Below are positions 1 to 10,145 of a stretch of 64,000 nucleotides of DNA, in pieces (within the stretch, counting starts at the first letter, position 1; each line of letters begins with the position of its first letter). Position numbers and translations under genes: made by a program. Where the stretch lies: contig CP063810.1 of the NCBI GenBank assembly GCA_022818765.1, positions 645,309 through 709,308 on the forward strand, written 5' to 3'. The DNA is from Bordetella sp. (GTDB lineage: Bacteria > Pseudomonadota > Gammaproteobacteria > Burkholderiales > Burkholderiaceae_B). Under the pieces are notes generated by a model. It searched no databases. It saw only the letters and a program-made list of their open reading frames with translations, and had not been told where the DNA came from.

Positions 1-1149
1 AAAATAAGAGTTGTTTTTTCTTTCATTATTAATAGGAGTATCGAAAAAAATATTTTCCATATTAATTAAATGTAATCCAGTTAATTTAATATTAATTTCT
101 TTAGATTCACCATCCAGATCTGTATAAAAATGTTTAAAATCTTGACCAATTTCGTTTTTAACTTTGAATTTCTTATTCAAGGAATTTAAATAATAGCCGT
201 TTAAAGTAACTTGACTACCTCCATCGTCGAAACTAGATTGATAAATCTTACAACCATTTAAATAAAGAGGTTTATTTACTTCTATCTTTGAATTGATGAT
301 GGCATTCGTTTTATAATCCAATAATTCTACTTGACTTATAAAATTACTTGGCATTCCATTTGAATAATATTCAATAATAAATTTCTTCAATCTTAATTCA
401 AAAGTTAAAGGTTGTATTAAAACTCCATTTCCTACTTTAATAATCCCCGATGAAACATATCCACCTTCAGGAATAAAGACAGTAGAATGAAAAGATGGAT
501 TATTGATATTTAATCTTCCTGTTTTTGGAACTTCTGAAATTAGCATATTCTCAAATATAAGTTCTTTTTTACTTAAAAAAAGTTGTATTCGAATAGGAAT
601 TTGACTATCTAACAATCCACATATACATATCATCACTATAGAAAAATGTGAAAAAATATAACCCAATTGATAAAAATTACCCTGTGTTGCAATCAATTGC
701 ATATAATTTGATTCGACATTTTCTTTGATAGAATATCCTAATTTTTTAAGTAATTTTTTTAATTTAAAATTAATTATCTTTTCTTCCAAATTGCTTTTCA
801 TTTCCAATTTATATCGAAATGAATGTGTTGATTTTATTTTTAATTTTTCCTTTAAAAAAAATAAATTTCGTAATATTTTTGAGATATTTCGAAATAGACA
901 AATGGTTGTAGACAAGATAAGAAATGTTATAATCAACAGAAATAATGGACTGCTATAAATCTGGTATACAAATAGTTGATCAAATACAGTAAACCAAAAT
1001 GGCCCGAATTGATTCATATAAATATTAGTTTCTTGATTTTGTAAGATAATGGTTCCTATGATGCTAACCAGAGAAATCAATATTAATAAACTAATAGCAA
1101 AGCGCATTGAACCTATTAATTCAAAAAAATTTTTGCGTAAATTAAACAT
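1..1149 (-). CDS. resB: Cytochrome c biogenesis protein ResB/Ccs1, partial
   Basis: I translated this frame directly: it is open from an ATG at 1149 through 383 codons to the left edge, so the C-terminal part lies outside. ResB works with CcsA in the system II machinery that moves heme across the membrane and ligates it to apocytochromes c. Membrane segments are visible near residues 16-36, 67-86 and 162-180; the third carries the conserved Gly-x-x-x-x-His pattern (QLGYIFSHFS) of the family. A long periplasmic domain follows. The next gene on the strand encodes a di-heme cytochrome c, a fitting substrate, and ccsA usually follows resB in Burkholderiales. Identification is from family pattern, not from a search. 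Confidence 0.85.
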   Translation of the reverse strand, partial: MFNLRKNFFELIGSMRFAISLLILISLVSIIGTIILQNQETNIYMNQFGPFWFTVFDQLFVYQIYSSPLFLLIITFLILSTTICLFRNISKILRNLFFLKEKLKIKSTHSFRYKLEMKSNLEEKIINFKLKKLLKKLGYSIKENVESNYMQLIATQGNFYQLGYIFSHFSIVMICICGLLDSQIPIRIQLFLSKKELIFENMLISEVPKTGRLNINNPSFHSTVFIPEGGYVSSGIIKVGNGVLIQPLTFELRLKKFIIEYYSNGMPSNFISQVELLDYKTNAIINSKIEVNKPLYLNGCKIYQSSFDDGGSQVTLNGYYLNSLNKKFKVKNEIGQDFKHFYTDLDGESKEINIKLTGLHLINMENIFFDTPINNERKNNSYF

Positions 1150-1242
1150 TACAATCTATGATATTTTCTAAAATTTATTAAAACTAAATCGTTATATAAT
1201 TTTTTCAAAAACTTATTCATGTATAATAATTTTCATCTTAAA

Positions 1243-1932
1243 TTAACGTAACCCTGCAGCATAATCAGAAACTGCTTTTATATCTTTATCTGTCATGCGA
1301 TCACTGATTATATGCATAGTAATATTTTTTCTATATCCAGAACGGAAAAACTTGAGTTGCTCTTCTAAATAATTAGAGAATTGTCCGGATAAACGAGGAT
1401 ATTGGCCTGGTATACCAGATCCATCAGCAGAATGACAAGCAGCACAAGCTGGAACTTTTTTTTCAGGTAAACCTGCCCTCCAAATCTTTGCTCCTAATTC
1501 AATAGTTTCTTTGCAATTTGATACAGAAGAATTTGATAAAGGCTGCATCGATAAATAAAAAGCAATGTCTTGAATATCTTTCAAAGAAAGAAGCTTAACA
1601 AAAATTGTCATTTGGGTAGGTTCTCCGTTTATACCTGACCGGATAGGTCCTTCCTCTCCCTTTGATTGAAACTCAATTAATTGCTTTACTAAATATTCAT
1701 ATGATTGTCCTGATAAATTTGGATTTATTGGTATAGAACTATTTCCTTCTGATCCATGACAAGAAGCGCAAGCAATAATCCCTCGGCTAGCATCTCCTAA
1801 TTCAAATAGTTCATTACCCTTTTTTAGATCAGGTTTTTCTATTGAACAAAAAACTGAAATAGGATTTATAAAAAAGATAAATAAAGTTAAAAAATTTTTC
1901 AAAATTATAAATTTTGTTGGCATACCTTTCAT
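1243..1932 (-). CDS. Cytochrome c4-type di-heme cytochrome c
   Basis: The protein is a periplasmic electron carrier with two c-type heme sites, CASCH (about residues 55-59) and CAACH (about 163-167), each in its own class I cytochrome domain of about 90 residues. A hydrophobic signal peptide spans about residues 7-28. The open frame reaches 1971, but the ATG at 1932 has a GAGG five bases upstream, while the longer start would add residues before the signal peptide. It lies upstream of resB on the same strand, as in Burkholderiales, and could pass electrons to the aa3 oxidase encoded at 48-51 kb. Length, about 229 aa, is normal for cytochrome c4. Confidence 0.9.
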   Translation of the reverse strand: MKGMPTKFIILKNFLTLFIFFINPISVFCSIEKPDLKKGNELFELGDASRGIIACASCHGSEGNSSIPINPNLSGQSYEYLVKQLIEFQSKGEEGPIRSGINGEPTQMTIFVKLLSLKDIQDIAFYLSMQPLSNSSVSNCKETIELGAKIWRAGLPEKKVPACAACHSADGSGIPGQYPRLSGQFSNYLEEQLKFFRSGYRKNITMHIISDRMTDKDIKAVSDYAAGLR

Positions 1933-2032
1933 GAAAACCTCAATAATCCAAGAAAAACGCATAAATAACATTTTATGGAGTAGAAAAAATATTAATTTAT
2001 TTTTAGAAAACCCTTAGAAAAGAAAAATATTT

Positions 2033-2058
2033 CAAATATGAAAAATTTTTCATATTTG
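2033..2058. repeat. Perfect 26-bp palindrome in the cytochrome c4 / engB divergent gap
   Basis: Positions 2033-2045 and 2046-2058 are exact reverse complements with no spacer. The element sits between two divergently transcribed genes and spans the ATG at 2038 that would be the longest possible engB start. It could be an operator for a dimeric protein or form a hairpin in the engB leader. Its position favours the downstream engB start at 2104. Function is unknown. Confidence 0.6.
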
Positions 2059-2103
2059 TCATTATACAATAGTGAATCGAAACTACCGCACACACTACTA
2101 CTA

Positions 2104-2721
2104 ATGTCCATATTAAATAGAGCCTTTTTTTTAAAATCTGCCGCTTGTCTTAAACAACTTCCATCGACAGGATTTCCTGAAATATGTTTTATAGGAAAAT
2201 CAAATTCAGGGAAATCGACAGCTATTAATTCACTTACCAATAAACATAGTTTAGCATTTTCAAGCAAAACACCTGGATGCACAAAGCTCATAAATTTGTT
2301 TGATTTAACAATTAAATCTCAAAATTCCAAAAATTTTCAAGGTTATTTAGTCGATTTACCTGGGTATGGCTATGCAAAAATTTCATGGAAAGAAAAAAAT
2401 AAAATTGAAAAACTCATCAACAATTATCTTTGCTACAGGAAATTTATAGTTGGAATCGTATTGCTTATTGATATTCGTCGTGGCATTACTGTTTTAGACA
2501 AAAAATTAATCAAGTTAATTTCTTCTTATAACAGATCTATATTGATTTTACTATCAAAAGCAGATAAAGTTTCTTACAATGAACAAACTAATGCTATATT
2601 TTCCATCAAAAATAGCTTGGGTAATACTATTAACATTGAAAAAATCATTCCATTTTCCAGCAAAAATCATATTGGCTTAAAGGAAGCTATTCAATGTATC
2701 ACTGATTGGTTTTTAAAATAG
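2104..2721 (+). CDS. engB: Ribosome biogenesis GTP-binding protein EngB (YihA/YsxC)
   Basis: EngB is a small GTPase needed for 50S subunit assembly. The G motifs are in order: G1 GKSNSGKS (31-38), a G2 Thr in KTPGCT, G3 DLPGYG (84-89) and G4 SKAD (151-154). I chose the ATG at 2104 because the family begins with a sequence like MSILNRAFFLKSA; the in-frame ATG at 2038 would add 22 low-complexity residues and falls inside a perfect palindrome. No clear Shine-Dalgarno precedes either start. At 205 aa it has the usual length. hemB follows after about 9 bases, suggesting co-transcription. Confidence 0.93.
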   Translation: MSILNRAFFLKSAACLKQLPSTGFPEICFIGKSNSGKSTAINSLTNKHSLAFSSKTPGCTKLINLFDLTIKSQNSKNFQGYLVDLPGYGYAKISWKEKNKIEKLINNYLCYRKFIVGIVLLIDIRRGITVLDKKLIKLISSYNRSILILLSKADKVSYNEQTNAIFSIKNSLGNTINIEKIIPFSSKNHIGLKEAIQCITDWFLK

Positions 2722-2730
2722 GTTTTGATT

Positions 2731-3744
2731 ATGCTGATTACTCCTGAATTTCCAATGACTCGTCTTCGCCGATTGCGGCGAGATAATTATATGCGTCGTT
2801 TAATTCAAGAAAATATTTTAACTGTTAATGATTTAATTTATCCAGTATTTGTAATGGAAGGACAACACCAAAAAGAAGCTATCCCTTCAATGCCTGGAAT
2901 ATTTCGATATACTATCGATACTTTAATACCAGTGGCTGAAGAGTGTTTAAACCTTGGAATTCCTATTTTAGCTTTGTTCCCGGTTATTAATGAATCTTTA
3001 AAAGATGCTTCTGGAATTGAATCTTTAAATCCAGATGGATTAATTCCAAAAACTATAGGTAAATTAAAAAGAACATTTCCGGAATTAGGAATTTTAACCG
3101 ATGTAGCATTAGATCCTTATACAATCCATGGACAGGATGGGATTATAGATAAAAATGGATATGTTCTAAATGATGAATCTATAGAAATTCTTGTTAAACA
3201 AGCTTTGATTCAAGCTGAGGCTGGAACTGATATAATTGCTCCCAGTGACATGATGGATGGTCGAATAAAATTAATACGAAAAGAGCTAGAAGATAAGAAA
3301 TATATAAACACTCAGATTATGGCATACTCAGCTAAATATGCCAGTGCATTTTACAGTCCATTTCGTGAAGCAGTAAAATCACTTTCTCATCTTAAAAAAT
3401 CTGATAAAAAAACTTATCAACTTAATCCAGGAAATATAAATGAAGCCATTAGAGAAATTGCAGCTGATATAACAGAAGGGTCTGATATGATTATGATCAA
3501 ACCTGGAATGCCTTATCTTGATGTGCTTTCCTATGTTAAAAACACTTTTCATATGCCTACTTTTATTTATCAAGTAAGCGGAGAATATTCCATGATAAAA
3601 GCAGCTTCTTTAAATGGTTGGTTGGATGGAGATAAAATTATGATGGAAACTTTATTAGGCTTTAAACGTGCTGGAGCCAATGGAATATTTACATATTTTG
3701 CTTTAGAAGCAGCAAAATTACTAAAAGATTCTTTTGAATTTTAA
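2731..3744 (+). CDS. hemB: Delta-aminolevulinic acid dehydratase (porphobilinogen synthase)
   Basis: HemB condenses two 5-aminolevulinate molecules to porphobilinogen in heme synthesis. The two active-site lysines are present in MAYSAKYASAFYS (K202) and MIMIKPGMPY (K257, Schiff base). The metal loop reads DVALDPYTIHGQDG, with Asp and Ala where E. coli has zinc-binding cysteines, so this is the Mg/K-dependent type found in Pseudomonas and Burkholderiales. Start is the ATG at 2731; a TTG six bases upstream is in frame but unnecessary. The 337-aa length is normal. Its stop lies only four bases from the convergent rplQ stop. Local heme synthesis fits the heme-dependent oxidase genes downstream. 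Confidence 0.97.
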   Translation: MLITPEFPMTRLRRLRRDNYMRRLIQENILTVNDLIYPVFVMEGQHQKEAIPSMPGIFRYTIDTLIPVAEECLNLGIPILALFPVINESLKDASGIESLNPDGLIPKTIGKLKRTFPELGILTDVALDPYTIHGQDGIIDKNGYVLNDESIEILVKQALIQAEAGTDIIAPSDMMDGRIKLIRKELEDKKYINTQIMAYSAKYASAFYSPFREAVKSLSHLKKSDKKTYQLNPGNINEAIREIAADITEGSDMIMIKPGMPYLDVLSYVKNTFHMPTFIYQVSGEYSMIKAASLNGWLDGDKIMMETLLGFKRAGANGIFTYFALEAAKLLKDSFEF

Positions 3745-3748
3745 AATA

Positions 3749-4165
3749 TTAAGTTTTATTATTTTCTAACATTTTTTTGCTTTCAACTATGTTTTTACTT
3801 TCAAGCTTTGATCGATCTATTAATTCCATAAAAGCCATTGGTGCTTTATCTCCATGACGAAAACCCATTTTTAAAACACGAGTGTAACCACCATTTCTAT
3901 TGGCATATCTTGGACTAATTTCGGCAAATAATTTAATGACAGCAGAACGATTGCGCAATTTTGAAAAAGCTAACCTTTTATTAGCAAGAGTTGGTGTTTT
4001 TCCTAATGTAATCAAAGGTTCTATAATTCGACGCAATTCTTTTGCTTTTGTTAAAGTTGTTTTTATTCCTTCATAAGCAATTAAGGAAGCAGCTATATTT
4101 CGGAACATAGAAAGACGATGACTACTTGTACGATTAAATTTACGTAAACCATAACCATGACGCAT
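3749..4165 (-). CDS. rplQ: 50S ribosomal protein L17
   Basis: Last gene of the alpha operon (rpsM-rpsK-rpsD-rpoA-rplQ). The N-terminus [17 protein letters not shown] is the L17 signature and the central block [18 protein letters not shown] is well conserved. The protein is 138 aa, slightly longer than the usual 127-131, with a short polar C-terminal tail. L17 binds 23S rRNA near the tunnel exit. It is 92 bases downstream of rpoA. Confidence 0.97.
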   Translation of the reverse strand: MRHGYGLRKFNRTSSHRLSMFRNIAASLIAYEGIKTTLTKAKELRRIIEPLITLGKTPTLANKRLAFSKLRNRSAVIKLFAEISPRYANRNGGYTRVLKMGFRHGDKAPMAFMELIDRSKLESKNIVESKKMLENNKT

Positions 4166-4257
4166 AATATTTTCCTTTAAAGTTATTATGAAAATAATAA
4201 GTTGAAGTTATTATAATGAATATAATAGAAAGAAATTAAATTATAAAATTAATATGA

Positions 4258-5244
4258 TCATTCAAATTCTATGGAAGACCAATTATCTAGTTTCATTCCT
4301 AATGTAAGTCCGCGAGAAGCTAATACTTCTTTAATTTCATTCAAGGATTTTCGACCTAAATTCGGAGTTTTTAACAACTCATTTTCAGTTTTTTGAACAA
4401 GATCTCCGATATAATGAATATTTTCTCCTTTTAAACAATTAGCTGAACGAACAGTTAATTCTAAATCATCAACAGGCCTCAACAATGCTGGATCAACTTG
4501 AGGCGCTCCTCTATCTGGAATTTCATAAGAATCATGAGCTCCTTCTAAAGAAGCAAATACTGAAATTTGATCAATTAAAATTCTAGCAGCTTGTCGCACA
4601 GCCTCTTCAGGAGAGATAATCCCATTAGTTTCAACATCTAAAACCAATTTATCCAAATCAGTGCGTTGTTCTACACGAGCGTTTTCAACCGAATAACTTA
4701 CACGACGAACTGGACTAAAGGAAGCATCTAAAACAATCTGTCCTATTATGTTAGGATGATCACGATCCTCATTTAAGGAACGTATATTTCCTGGCAAATA
4801 CCCACGTCCTTCTTCCACTTTAATTATCATTTTTAAATTATTTGATCCTATCATATTACAAATCAAATGATCAGGATTCATAATCTCGACATTATGGGGT
4901 AATTCAATATCACCAGCTAAAATAGAACCTGCCTTATTGCAACGTAATACAAGAGTTACTTCGTTTCGTTCAAATAATTTAAAAACAACCCCTTTTAAAT
5001 TTAATAAAATATCAACTACATCTTCTTTTATACCTGGAATAGTAGAATATTCATGTAATACTCCATCAATCTGAACTTCTGTAGGAGCATATCCATTCAT
5101 TGAAGAGAGTAGTATGCGACGCAAAGCATTTCCTAATGTATGACCATAACCCCTTTCAAAGGGTTCCATTATAATTTTCGCATGATTAGTTTTAATAGAC
5201 TCCACATCAATTGAACGCGGTTTTAAAAAACTATGAATAGACAT
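4258..5244 (-). CDS. rpoA: DNA-directed RNA polymerase subunit alpha
   Basis: The alpha subunit nucleates RNA polymerase assembly. The N-terminal domain (about 1-230) carries the dimerisation motif [18 protein letters not shown]; after a linker comes the C-terminal helix-hairpin-helix domain (about 245-320, with [16 protein letters not shown]) that contacts UP elements and activators. The 328-aa length is standard, so regulation through alpha-CTD is apparently kept despite the AT-rich, reduced-looking genome. It lies between rpsD and rplQ. Confidence 0.98.
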   Translation of the reverse strand: MSIHSFLKPRSIDVESIKTNHAKIIMEPFERGYGHTLGNALRRILLSSMNGYAPTEVQIDGVLHEYSTIPGIKEDVVDILLNLKGVVFKLFERNEVTLVLRCNKAGSILAGDIELPHNVEIMNPDHLICNMIGSNNLKMIIKVEEGRGYLPGNIRSLNEDRDHPNIIGQIVLDASFSPVRRVSYSVENARVEQRTDLDKLVLDVETNGIISPEEAVRQAARILIDQISVFASLEGAHDSYEIPDRGAPQVDPALLRPVDDLELTVRSANCLKGENIHYIGDLVQKTENELLKTPNLGRKSLNEIKEVLASRGLTLGMKLDNWSSIEFE

Positions 5245-5379
5245 ATTACCATGTTCCTTTTCAATACGACCAATTTTTGCAAGCTGACAACATTCGCCGA
5301 ATTAAACATTAAAGATGATTGTGCCGAAGCTTTCTAGAAGAAACAAAAATGGGAAATTTAAATAACAACAACTATTAAA

Positions 5380-6003
5380 TTAACGAGAATAAAGCTCTAC
5401 AATCATCGATTCATTGATATCACGGACTACATCAGAACGATCTGGAGCAGATTTAAATATACCAACTAATTTATTTTCATCAACCTGTACCCATTGAGGA
5501 ATACCAATACTATTTGCAAGATTTATAGCATCTTTGATACGACTTTGATTTTTTGCTTTCTCTCGAATAGAAATAATATCACCAGATTTTAATGTAATAG
5601 AAGAAACATTAGCTGTATGATTATTTAACTCAACAGCACGATGAGAAACTAATTGACGAGCTTCTGCACGAGTTGAAGCAAATCCCATTCTATAAACTAC
5701 ATTATCTAATCGTGATTCAAGTAATTGAATTAAAGTTTCACCAGTATTTCCTCTTCTACGCTCTGCTTCTTCAAAATATCTTCGAAATTGCTTTTCTAAA
5801 ACGCCATACATGCGTTTTAACTTTTGTTTTTCGCGTAATTGAAGACCGAAATCAGAACTTCTGCTACCAGAAACACGTCCATGTTGTCCTGGTTTAGAAT
5901 CAAATTTACATTTAGAATCTAGAGTACGACGAGCACTTTTTAAAAATAAATCCGTATTTTCCCTGCGTGATAATTTGCATTTTGGTCCAACATAACGTGC
6001 CAT
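5380..6003 (-). CDS. rpsD: 30S ribosomal protein S4
   Basis: S4 is a primary 16S rRNA binder and, in E. coli, the translational repressor of the alpha operon. [15 protein letters not shown] is the canonical start and the S4 RNA-binding domain (about 97-160, [20 protein letters not shown]) is intact. Length is 207 aa, as in Burkholderiales. The following 135-base gap before rpoA holds no other gene and may carry a regulatory leader, but I saw no clear structure. Confidence 0.98.
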   Translation of the reverse strand: MARYVGPKCKLSRRENTDLFLKSARRTLDSKCKFDSKPGQHGRVSGSRSSDFGLQLREKQKLKRMYGVLEKQFRRYFEEAERRRGNTGETLIQLLESRLDNVVYRMGFASTRAEARQLVSHRAVELNNHTANVSSITLKSGDIISIREKAKNQSRIKDAINLANSIGIPQWVQVDENKLVGIFKSAPDRSDVVRDINESMIVELYSR

Positions 6004-6021
6004 ATAAAAATCTCTTTTATC

Positions 6022-6423
6022 TTAAATACGACGTCGCTTTGATGGGCGACATCCATTGTGAGGAATAGGAGTAATATCTGAAATACTTGATATTTTTATA
6101 CCTAATGCGTTTAAAGCTCGAACAGATGATTCCCGACCAGGACCAGGTCCTTTAATCCGAACTTCAAGAGTTTTAATACCAAACTCCAATGCAACGCGAC
6201 CTGCCTTTTCTGCTGCAACCTGCGCAGCAAATGGCGTTGATTTTCGAGAACCTCTAAAACCAGCTCCTCCTGAAGTAGCCCAAGTTAAAGAATTACCCTG
6301 ACGATCAGTGATCGTGATAATAGTATTATTAAAAGATGCATGAACGTGCGCTATACCATCTAAAACATTTTTCTTAATTTTCTTTCGCACACGAGAAATG
6401 CTACTAGAAGAGGTTTTCACCAT
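6022..6423 (-). CDS. rpsK: 30S ribosomal protein S11
   Basis: S11 lines the 30S platform near the E site. The conserved core [18 protein letters not shown] and the C-terminal [12 protein letters not shown] are present; 133 aa is the expected length. It sits between rpsM and rpsD with gaps of about 19 bases on each side, consistent with one transcript. Confidence 0.98.
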   Translation of the reverse strand: MVKTSSSSISRVRKKIKKNVLDGIAHVHASFNNTIITITDRQGNSLTWATSGGAGFRGSRKSTPFAAQVAAEKAGRVALEFGIKTLEVRIKGPGPGRESSVRALNALGIKISSISDITPIPHNGCRPSKRRRI

Positions 6424-6442
6424 AAATTAAACTCCTCAATTA

Positions 6443-6808
6443 TTACTTCTTCAGAGATGCAGCTGCTCGACGAGGACCTTTTCGTGTCCTTGCATTTGTT
6501 CGAGTACGCTGCCCACGAACCGGCAACCCACGTTTGTGACGCATGCCACGATAAGTACCTAAATCGATTAAACGCTTAACTGAAAGCTGAACTTCCCTAC
6601 GAAGATTTCCTTCAACTAAAAACGTATCAATATTTTCACGAATTTTTTCTAACTCTGAATCGGTTAATTCTTTAATTTTTTTATGAAATGGTACTTCAGC
6701 TGCTTCACAAATTTTCCTTGCACGTGTTCGACCGATTCCAAAAATGACAGTTAAACCTATCTCGGAGTGCTGCTGTGGGGGAATATTAATTCCAGCAATA
6801 CGGGCCAT
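6443..6808 (-). CDS. rpsM: 30S ribosomal protein S13
   Basis: S13 sits in the 30S head and bridges to the 50S subunit and P-site t[22 protein letters not shown] starts the protein; the helix-two-turn-helix domain and the basic tail [16 protein letters not shown] are intact. Length 121 aa is normal. First gene of the alpha operon part, 32 bases after rpmJ. Confidence 0.98.
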   Translation of the reverse strand: MARIAGINIPPQQHSEIGLTVIFGIGRTRARKICEAAEVPFHKKIKELTDSELEKIRENIDTFLVEGNLRREVQLSVKRLIDLGTYRGMRHKRGLPVRGQRTRTNARTRKGPRRAAASLKK

Positions 6809-6840
6809 AAACGTTATTCCTCAATTGTTTATAAAAAATA

Positions 6841-6954
6841 TTAACCTTGCCTTTGTTTATGTCGAGGATTAGAGCATATAACACGCACAATACGACGCCT
6901 CTTAACAAGTTTACAACTTCGGCAAATTTTTTTAACTGATGCCATCACTTTCAT
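6841..6954 (-). CDS. rpmJ: 50S ribosomal protein L36
   Basis: A 37-aa protein starting [15 protein letters not shown]. The four zinc or structural ligands C11, C14, C27 and H32 are in place (CRSC ... CSNPRH). The open frame extends further upstream, but the ATG at 6954 gives the conserved start and the longer version would overlap infA. It marks the usual infA-rpmJ-rpsM junction. Confidence 0.95.
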   Translation of the reverse strand: MKVMASVKKICRSCKLVKRRRIVRVICSNPRHKQRQG

Positions 6955-6991
6955 ATCAACTCCAATTAATATTATTAATATGAATCTACTT

Positions 6992-7210
6992 TTATTTAGA
7001 GCGAAAAATAATTCTAGCTCTTGTAAGATCATAAGGTGTTAATTCAACAGTCACTTTATCACCTGGTAAAATACGAATATAGTGCATGCGCATTTTTCCA
7101 GAAATATGACCCAATACTATATGTCCATTTTCCAACTTAACTCGAAAACTTGTATTTGGGAGATTCTCAAGAATCTCCCCTTCCATTTGTATTACATCAT
7201 CTTTAGACAT
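6992..7210 (-). CDS. infA: Translation initiation factor IF-1
   Basis: IF-1 occupies the ribosomal A site during initiation. The 72-aa protein is a single S1-like OB fold beginning [15 protein letters not shown], with the conserved SGKMR and [18 protein letters not shown] segments. It lies between secY and rpmJ, as in most Betaproteobacteria. Confidence 0.98.
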   Translation of the reverse strand: MSKDDVIQMEGEILENLPNTSFRVKLENGHIVLGHISGKMRMHYIRILPGDKVTVELTPYDLTRARIIFRSK

Positions 7211-7240
7211 TGTTTTATACTTTTACCAATTCACTAAATT

Positions 7241-8560
7241 TTAAGTTTTTAAATTTGCCTTTTTTAGCAATGAATCATATTGATTAGACATTATATATGT
7301 TTGAATCTGAGACATAAAATCCATCGTTACAACAACAACAATCAATAAAGAAGTACCTCCAAAATTAAAAGGTACATTCCATTTTATAATTAAAAATTCT
7401 GGAACTAAACAAACCAAAGTAATATACAATGCACCAAAAAGAGTTAACCGCATCAAAATTTTATCAATATAACGAGATGTTTGTTCCCCTGGACGAATTC
7501 CTGATATAAAGGCTCCGCTTTTTTTAAGATTATCTGCTGTTTCACGACTATTAAATACAATAGAGGTGTAAAAAAAACAGAAAAATACAATTGCTATTGA
7601 ATAAAAAGTTATATAAAGAGGTTGGTTAGGAGCCATTGCTGCAGCTAAATTTTTAATCCATAAAGCTGCAATAGAATCATTCTTGTACAACCAGCTAGCA
7701 ATAGTACTTGGAATTAATATAATTGACGATGCAAAAATTGGTGGGATGACTCCTGCCATATTCAATTTTAACGGTAAATGAGAACTTTGAGCTCCATATA
7801 TTTTATTTCCAACTTGACGTTTTGCATAATTAACCAATATTTTTCTTTGGCTTCGTTCTATTAATACAACAAGAGCTGTAACGAAAAAAACTAAAACCAG
7901 TATAAATAACGCTGAAAACATTGCTATTACACCAGTGCGAATCATTTCAAGAAGCAAAGCGATAGAAGATGGAAAGCCGGAAACAATACCAGAAAATATT
8001 AAAATTGAAATACCATTTCCTAAACCTCGTTCAGTAATTTGCTCTCCTAACCACATCAAAAACATAGTACCAGTTACTAGTGTTACAACTGTAGTCAATC
8101 TAAATATGAATCCAGGATTAAAAACTAAATCCTGCTGTGATTCTAAGACTAAAGCAATACCTATTGATTGAATCAATGAAAGAACTAATGTTACATACCG
8201 TGTATATTGATTAATCTTTCTTCTACCCGATTCTCCTTCTTTTTTTATTGATTCTAAAGAAGGAATAATCATTGACATTAATTGTATAACAATAGATGAA
8301 GAAATATAAGGCATGATTCCTAAAGAAAATATAGAAAATCTAGAAAGAGCTCCACCGGAAAACATATTAAACAAACCTAATATCCCATCTTTATTTTGAC
8401 GAAATAAAGTTTCTAACGCATACGGATCAATACCTGGAACTGGTATATGTGTTCCTAATCGGTAAACTACAAGAGCAAGACACAAAAATAGAAGACGGTA
8501 ACCTAAGTCACCATAACTTGAATGTTTTGATCTTAAGGATTTTCCAACCAAATTTTCCAC
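7241..8560 (-). CDS. secY: Preprotein translocase subunit SecY
   Basis: SecY is the channel of the Sec translocon. The 439-aa protein shows about ten membrane helices, the plug region after helix 1 ([11 protein letters not shown] ... [12 protein letters not shown]) and the conserved cytoplasmic loop with RQVGNKIYG. Its partner SecE is encoded at 34105-34485; secG is not in the window. It follows rplO by 13 bases at the end of the spc cluster. Confidence 0.98.
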   Translation of the reverse strand: MENLVGKSLRSKHSSYGDLGYRLLFLCLALVVYRLGTHIPVPGIDPYALETLFRQNKDGILGLFNMFSGGALSRFSIFSLGIMPYISSSIVIQLMSMIIPSLESIKKEGESGRRKINQYTRYVTLVLSLIQSIGIALVLESQQDLVFNPGFIFRLTTVVTLVTGTMFLMWLGEQITERGLGNGISILIFSGIVSGFPSSIALLLEMIRTGVIAMFSALFILVLVFFVTALVVLIERSQRKILVNYAKRQVGNKIYGAQSSHLPLKLNMAGVIPPIFASSIILIPSTIASWLYKNDSIAALWIKNLAAAMAPNQPLYITFYSIAIVFFCFFYTSIVFNSRETADNLKKSGAFISGIRPGEQTSRYIDKILMRLTLFGALYITLVCLVPEFLIIKWNVPFNFGGTSLLIVVVVTMDFMSQIQTYIMSNQYDSLLKKANLKT

Positions 8561-8573
8561 CTGATAAATCTAA

Positions 8574-9017
8574 TTAAATAATTGAACCACCAACAGCTTC
8601 TATAGCAGATCTTGCTCCAGCAGTAACTAAGATATCTTTTACAATCAACTGTCGAGATAATTTCCCCGAAGCTATAACTTTTGCTATAGTTCTTTTTCCA
8701 ATCAACCCATTAATCCTTAGTGTTTGAACATCAATTTCTTGATTATCAATAGGCAATGATTGAAGGTCTGATAGACATATTTCTTTATGAAGATTACGGG
8801 TTCGAGAAACAAATCCTCGTTTTGGTAAACGTCTTTGTAATGGCATCTGGCCACCTTCAAAACCAATTTTATGAAACCCTCCGGAACGTGATTTTTGGCC
8901 TTTGTGTCCTCTTCCACAAGTTTTTCCTAATCCAGAACCAATGCCACGACCTACACGACTCCTTACCTTTTTACTACCTAAAGCAGGTTTAATTGTATTT
9001 AACTGAAGTTTAAACAT
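8574..9017 (-). CDS. rplO: 50S ribosomal protein L15
   Basis: L15 is a 23S rRNA binder needed late in 50S assembly. The glycine-rich RNA-binding N-terminus ([20 protein letters not shown]) and the C-terminal core are present; 147 aa is slightly long. It is tightly packed between rpmD and secY. Confidence 0.97.
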   Translation of the reverse strand: MFKLQLNTIKPALGSKKVRSRVGRGIGSGLGKTCGRGHKGQKSRSGGFHKIGFEGGQMPLQRRLPKRGFVSRTRNLHKEICLSDLQSLPIDNQEIDVQTLRINGLIGKRTIAKVIASGKLSRQLIVKDILVTAGARSAIEAVGGSII

Positions 9018-9025
9018 AAAATTTC

Positions 9026-9211
9026 TTATTCCTCTGATATAAGTAGCAAATAATTTACCTTCCTAATCATACCTCGTATTGAAGGTGTATCTGAAAGTAT
9101 ATTAACACTATTCATACGATGAAGACCTAAACCACGAATGGTCTCAACATGGGATTTCCTAACCCCAATCACAGAACGAACAAGGGTAACTTTAATCTGT
9201 TTTTTTAACAT
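9026..9211 (-). CDS. rpmD: 50S ribosomal protein L30
   Basis: A 61-aa L30 of the short bacterial type, with the conserved [11 protein letters not shown] strand and [10 protein letters not shown] loop. It follows rpsE by nine bases and precedes rplO by eight, the standard spc order. Confidence 0.96.
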   Translation of the reverse strand: MLKKQIKVTLVRSVIGVRKSHVETIRGLGLHRMNSVNILSDTPSIRGMIRKVNYLLLISEE

Positions 9212-9220
9212 AATCCTAAT

Positions 9221-9741
9221 TCAATCCAAAATTTCTTTAATATCTTTTCCACGTTTAGCTGCTACTTCTGATGGAGTCAACGAGGATCTTAATCCTTTCA
9301 ATGTAGCTCGAACTAAGTTATATGGATTGCTAGACCCTAAGCTCTTAGCCACTACATTTCGCACACCCATAACTTCAAAAATAGCTCGCATAGGCCCACC
9401 AGCAATAACTCCCGTTCCTTCTGGTGCTGGTGAGATTAAAACTTTTGATGCTCCATGCTTTCCAAGAATAGTATGATATAAAGTGCCGCCTTTTAAAGAA
9501 ATCTTAAACATGTTTCTTCGAGCTTGATCCATAGCTTTTTGAACCGAAATAGGAACTTCACGAGCTTTACCCTTTCCCATACCAATTCGACCATCTCCAT
9601 CCCCAACAACACTTAAGGCAGCGAAACTCATAGTTCGCCCCCCTTAACTACTTTACTGACACGATTAACAGAAATCATTTTTTCTCGTAAAGTATTATCA
9701 TTCTCTTTTTCATTGAAATTTTTGCTTTGCATTTTAGCCAT
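9221..9741 (-). CDS. rpsE: 30S ribosomal protein S5, reading frame broken by a -1 frameshift
   Basis: S5 helps set decoding accuracy. Reading from the ATG at 9741 gives [13 protein letters not shown] and continues to VSKVVKGG, then runs out of frame; the rest ([20 protein letters not shown] onward) is one base over. The break is at a run of six C on the plus strand (9638-9643). A seventh would restore [14 protein letters not shown] and give 173 aa, the size in Bordetella-like relatives. No other lesion is seen. Probably a functional gene with a sequence undercall; slippage on the homopolymer is the alternative. Confidence 0.9.
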
Positions 9742-9756
9742 TTGATATTCCTAAGA

Positions 9757-10122
9757 TTAAAATTTCAAGCCAGCTTGACGAGCTGATTCAGCCAATTCCT
9801 TTATTCGGCCATGATAAGAAAAACCAGAACGATCAAAAGCAACTGAGTCAATACCAGCAGCTATAGCTTTTTCAGCCACACGTTTACCAATTATAGCTGC
9901 AGCAGTTTTATTGCCTCCACGGCCTATTTTATCCGCTAATTGAACACGAATTTCAGGTTCTAATGTTGATGCACTAACGATTATTCGATCTTTTGATGGG
10001 GAAAATACATTAGCATAAATATGCAGATTAGAACGAAAAACAGAAAGTCGACAAATATTCAATTTTTCTATTTTTTTTCGTGTTTGAGCTGCTCTGCGCA
10101 AACGAGATTTCTTTTTATTCAT
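9757..10122 (-). CDS. rplR: 50S ribosomal protein L18
   Basis: L18 binds 5S rRNA together with L5. The 121-aa protein has the basic N-terminus and the conserved [19 protein letters not shown] segment at its C-terminal half. It lies between rplF and rpsE with short gaps. Confidence 0.97.
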   Translation of the reverse strand: MNKKKSRLRRAAQTRKKIEKLNICRLSVFRSNLHIYANVFSPSKDRIIVSASTLEPEIRVQLADKIGRGGNKTAAAIIGKRVAEKAIAAGIDSVAFDRSGFSYHGRIKELAESARQAGLKF

Positions 10123-10145
10123 GATTTAAAAATTATTCCTTCTTA

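Noticed and set aside
725..958. 77-aa plus-strand frame at the left edge
   Set aside because: The minus strand reads as a continuous ResB protein through this region.
9638..9643. Programmed frameshifting in rpsE
   Set aside because: No known programmed frameshift exists in this gene, no stimulatory structure is visible, and similar breaks in unrelated genes point to a general cause.
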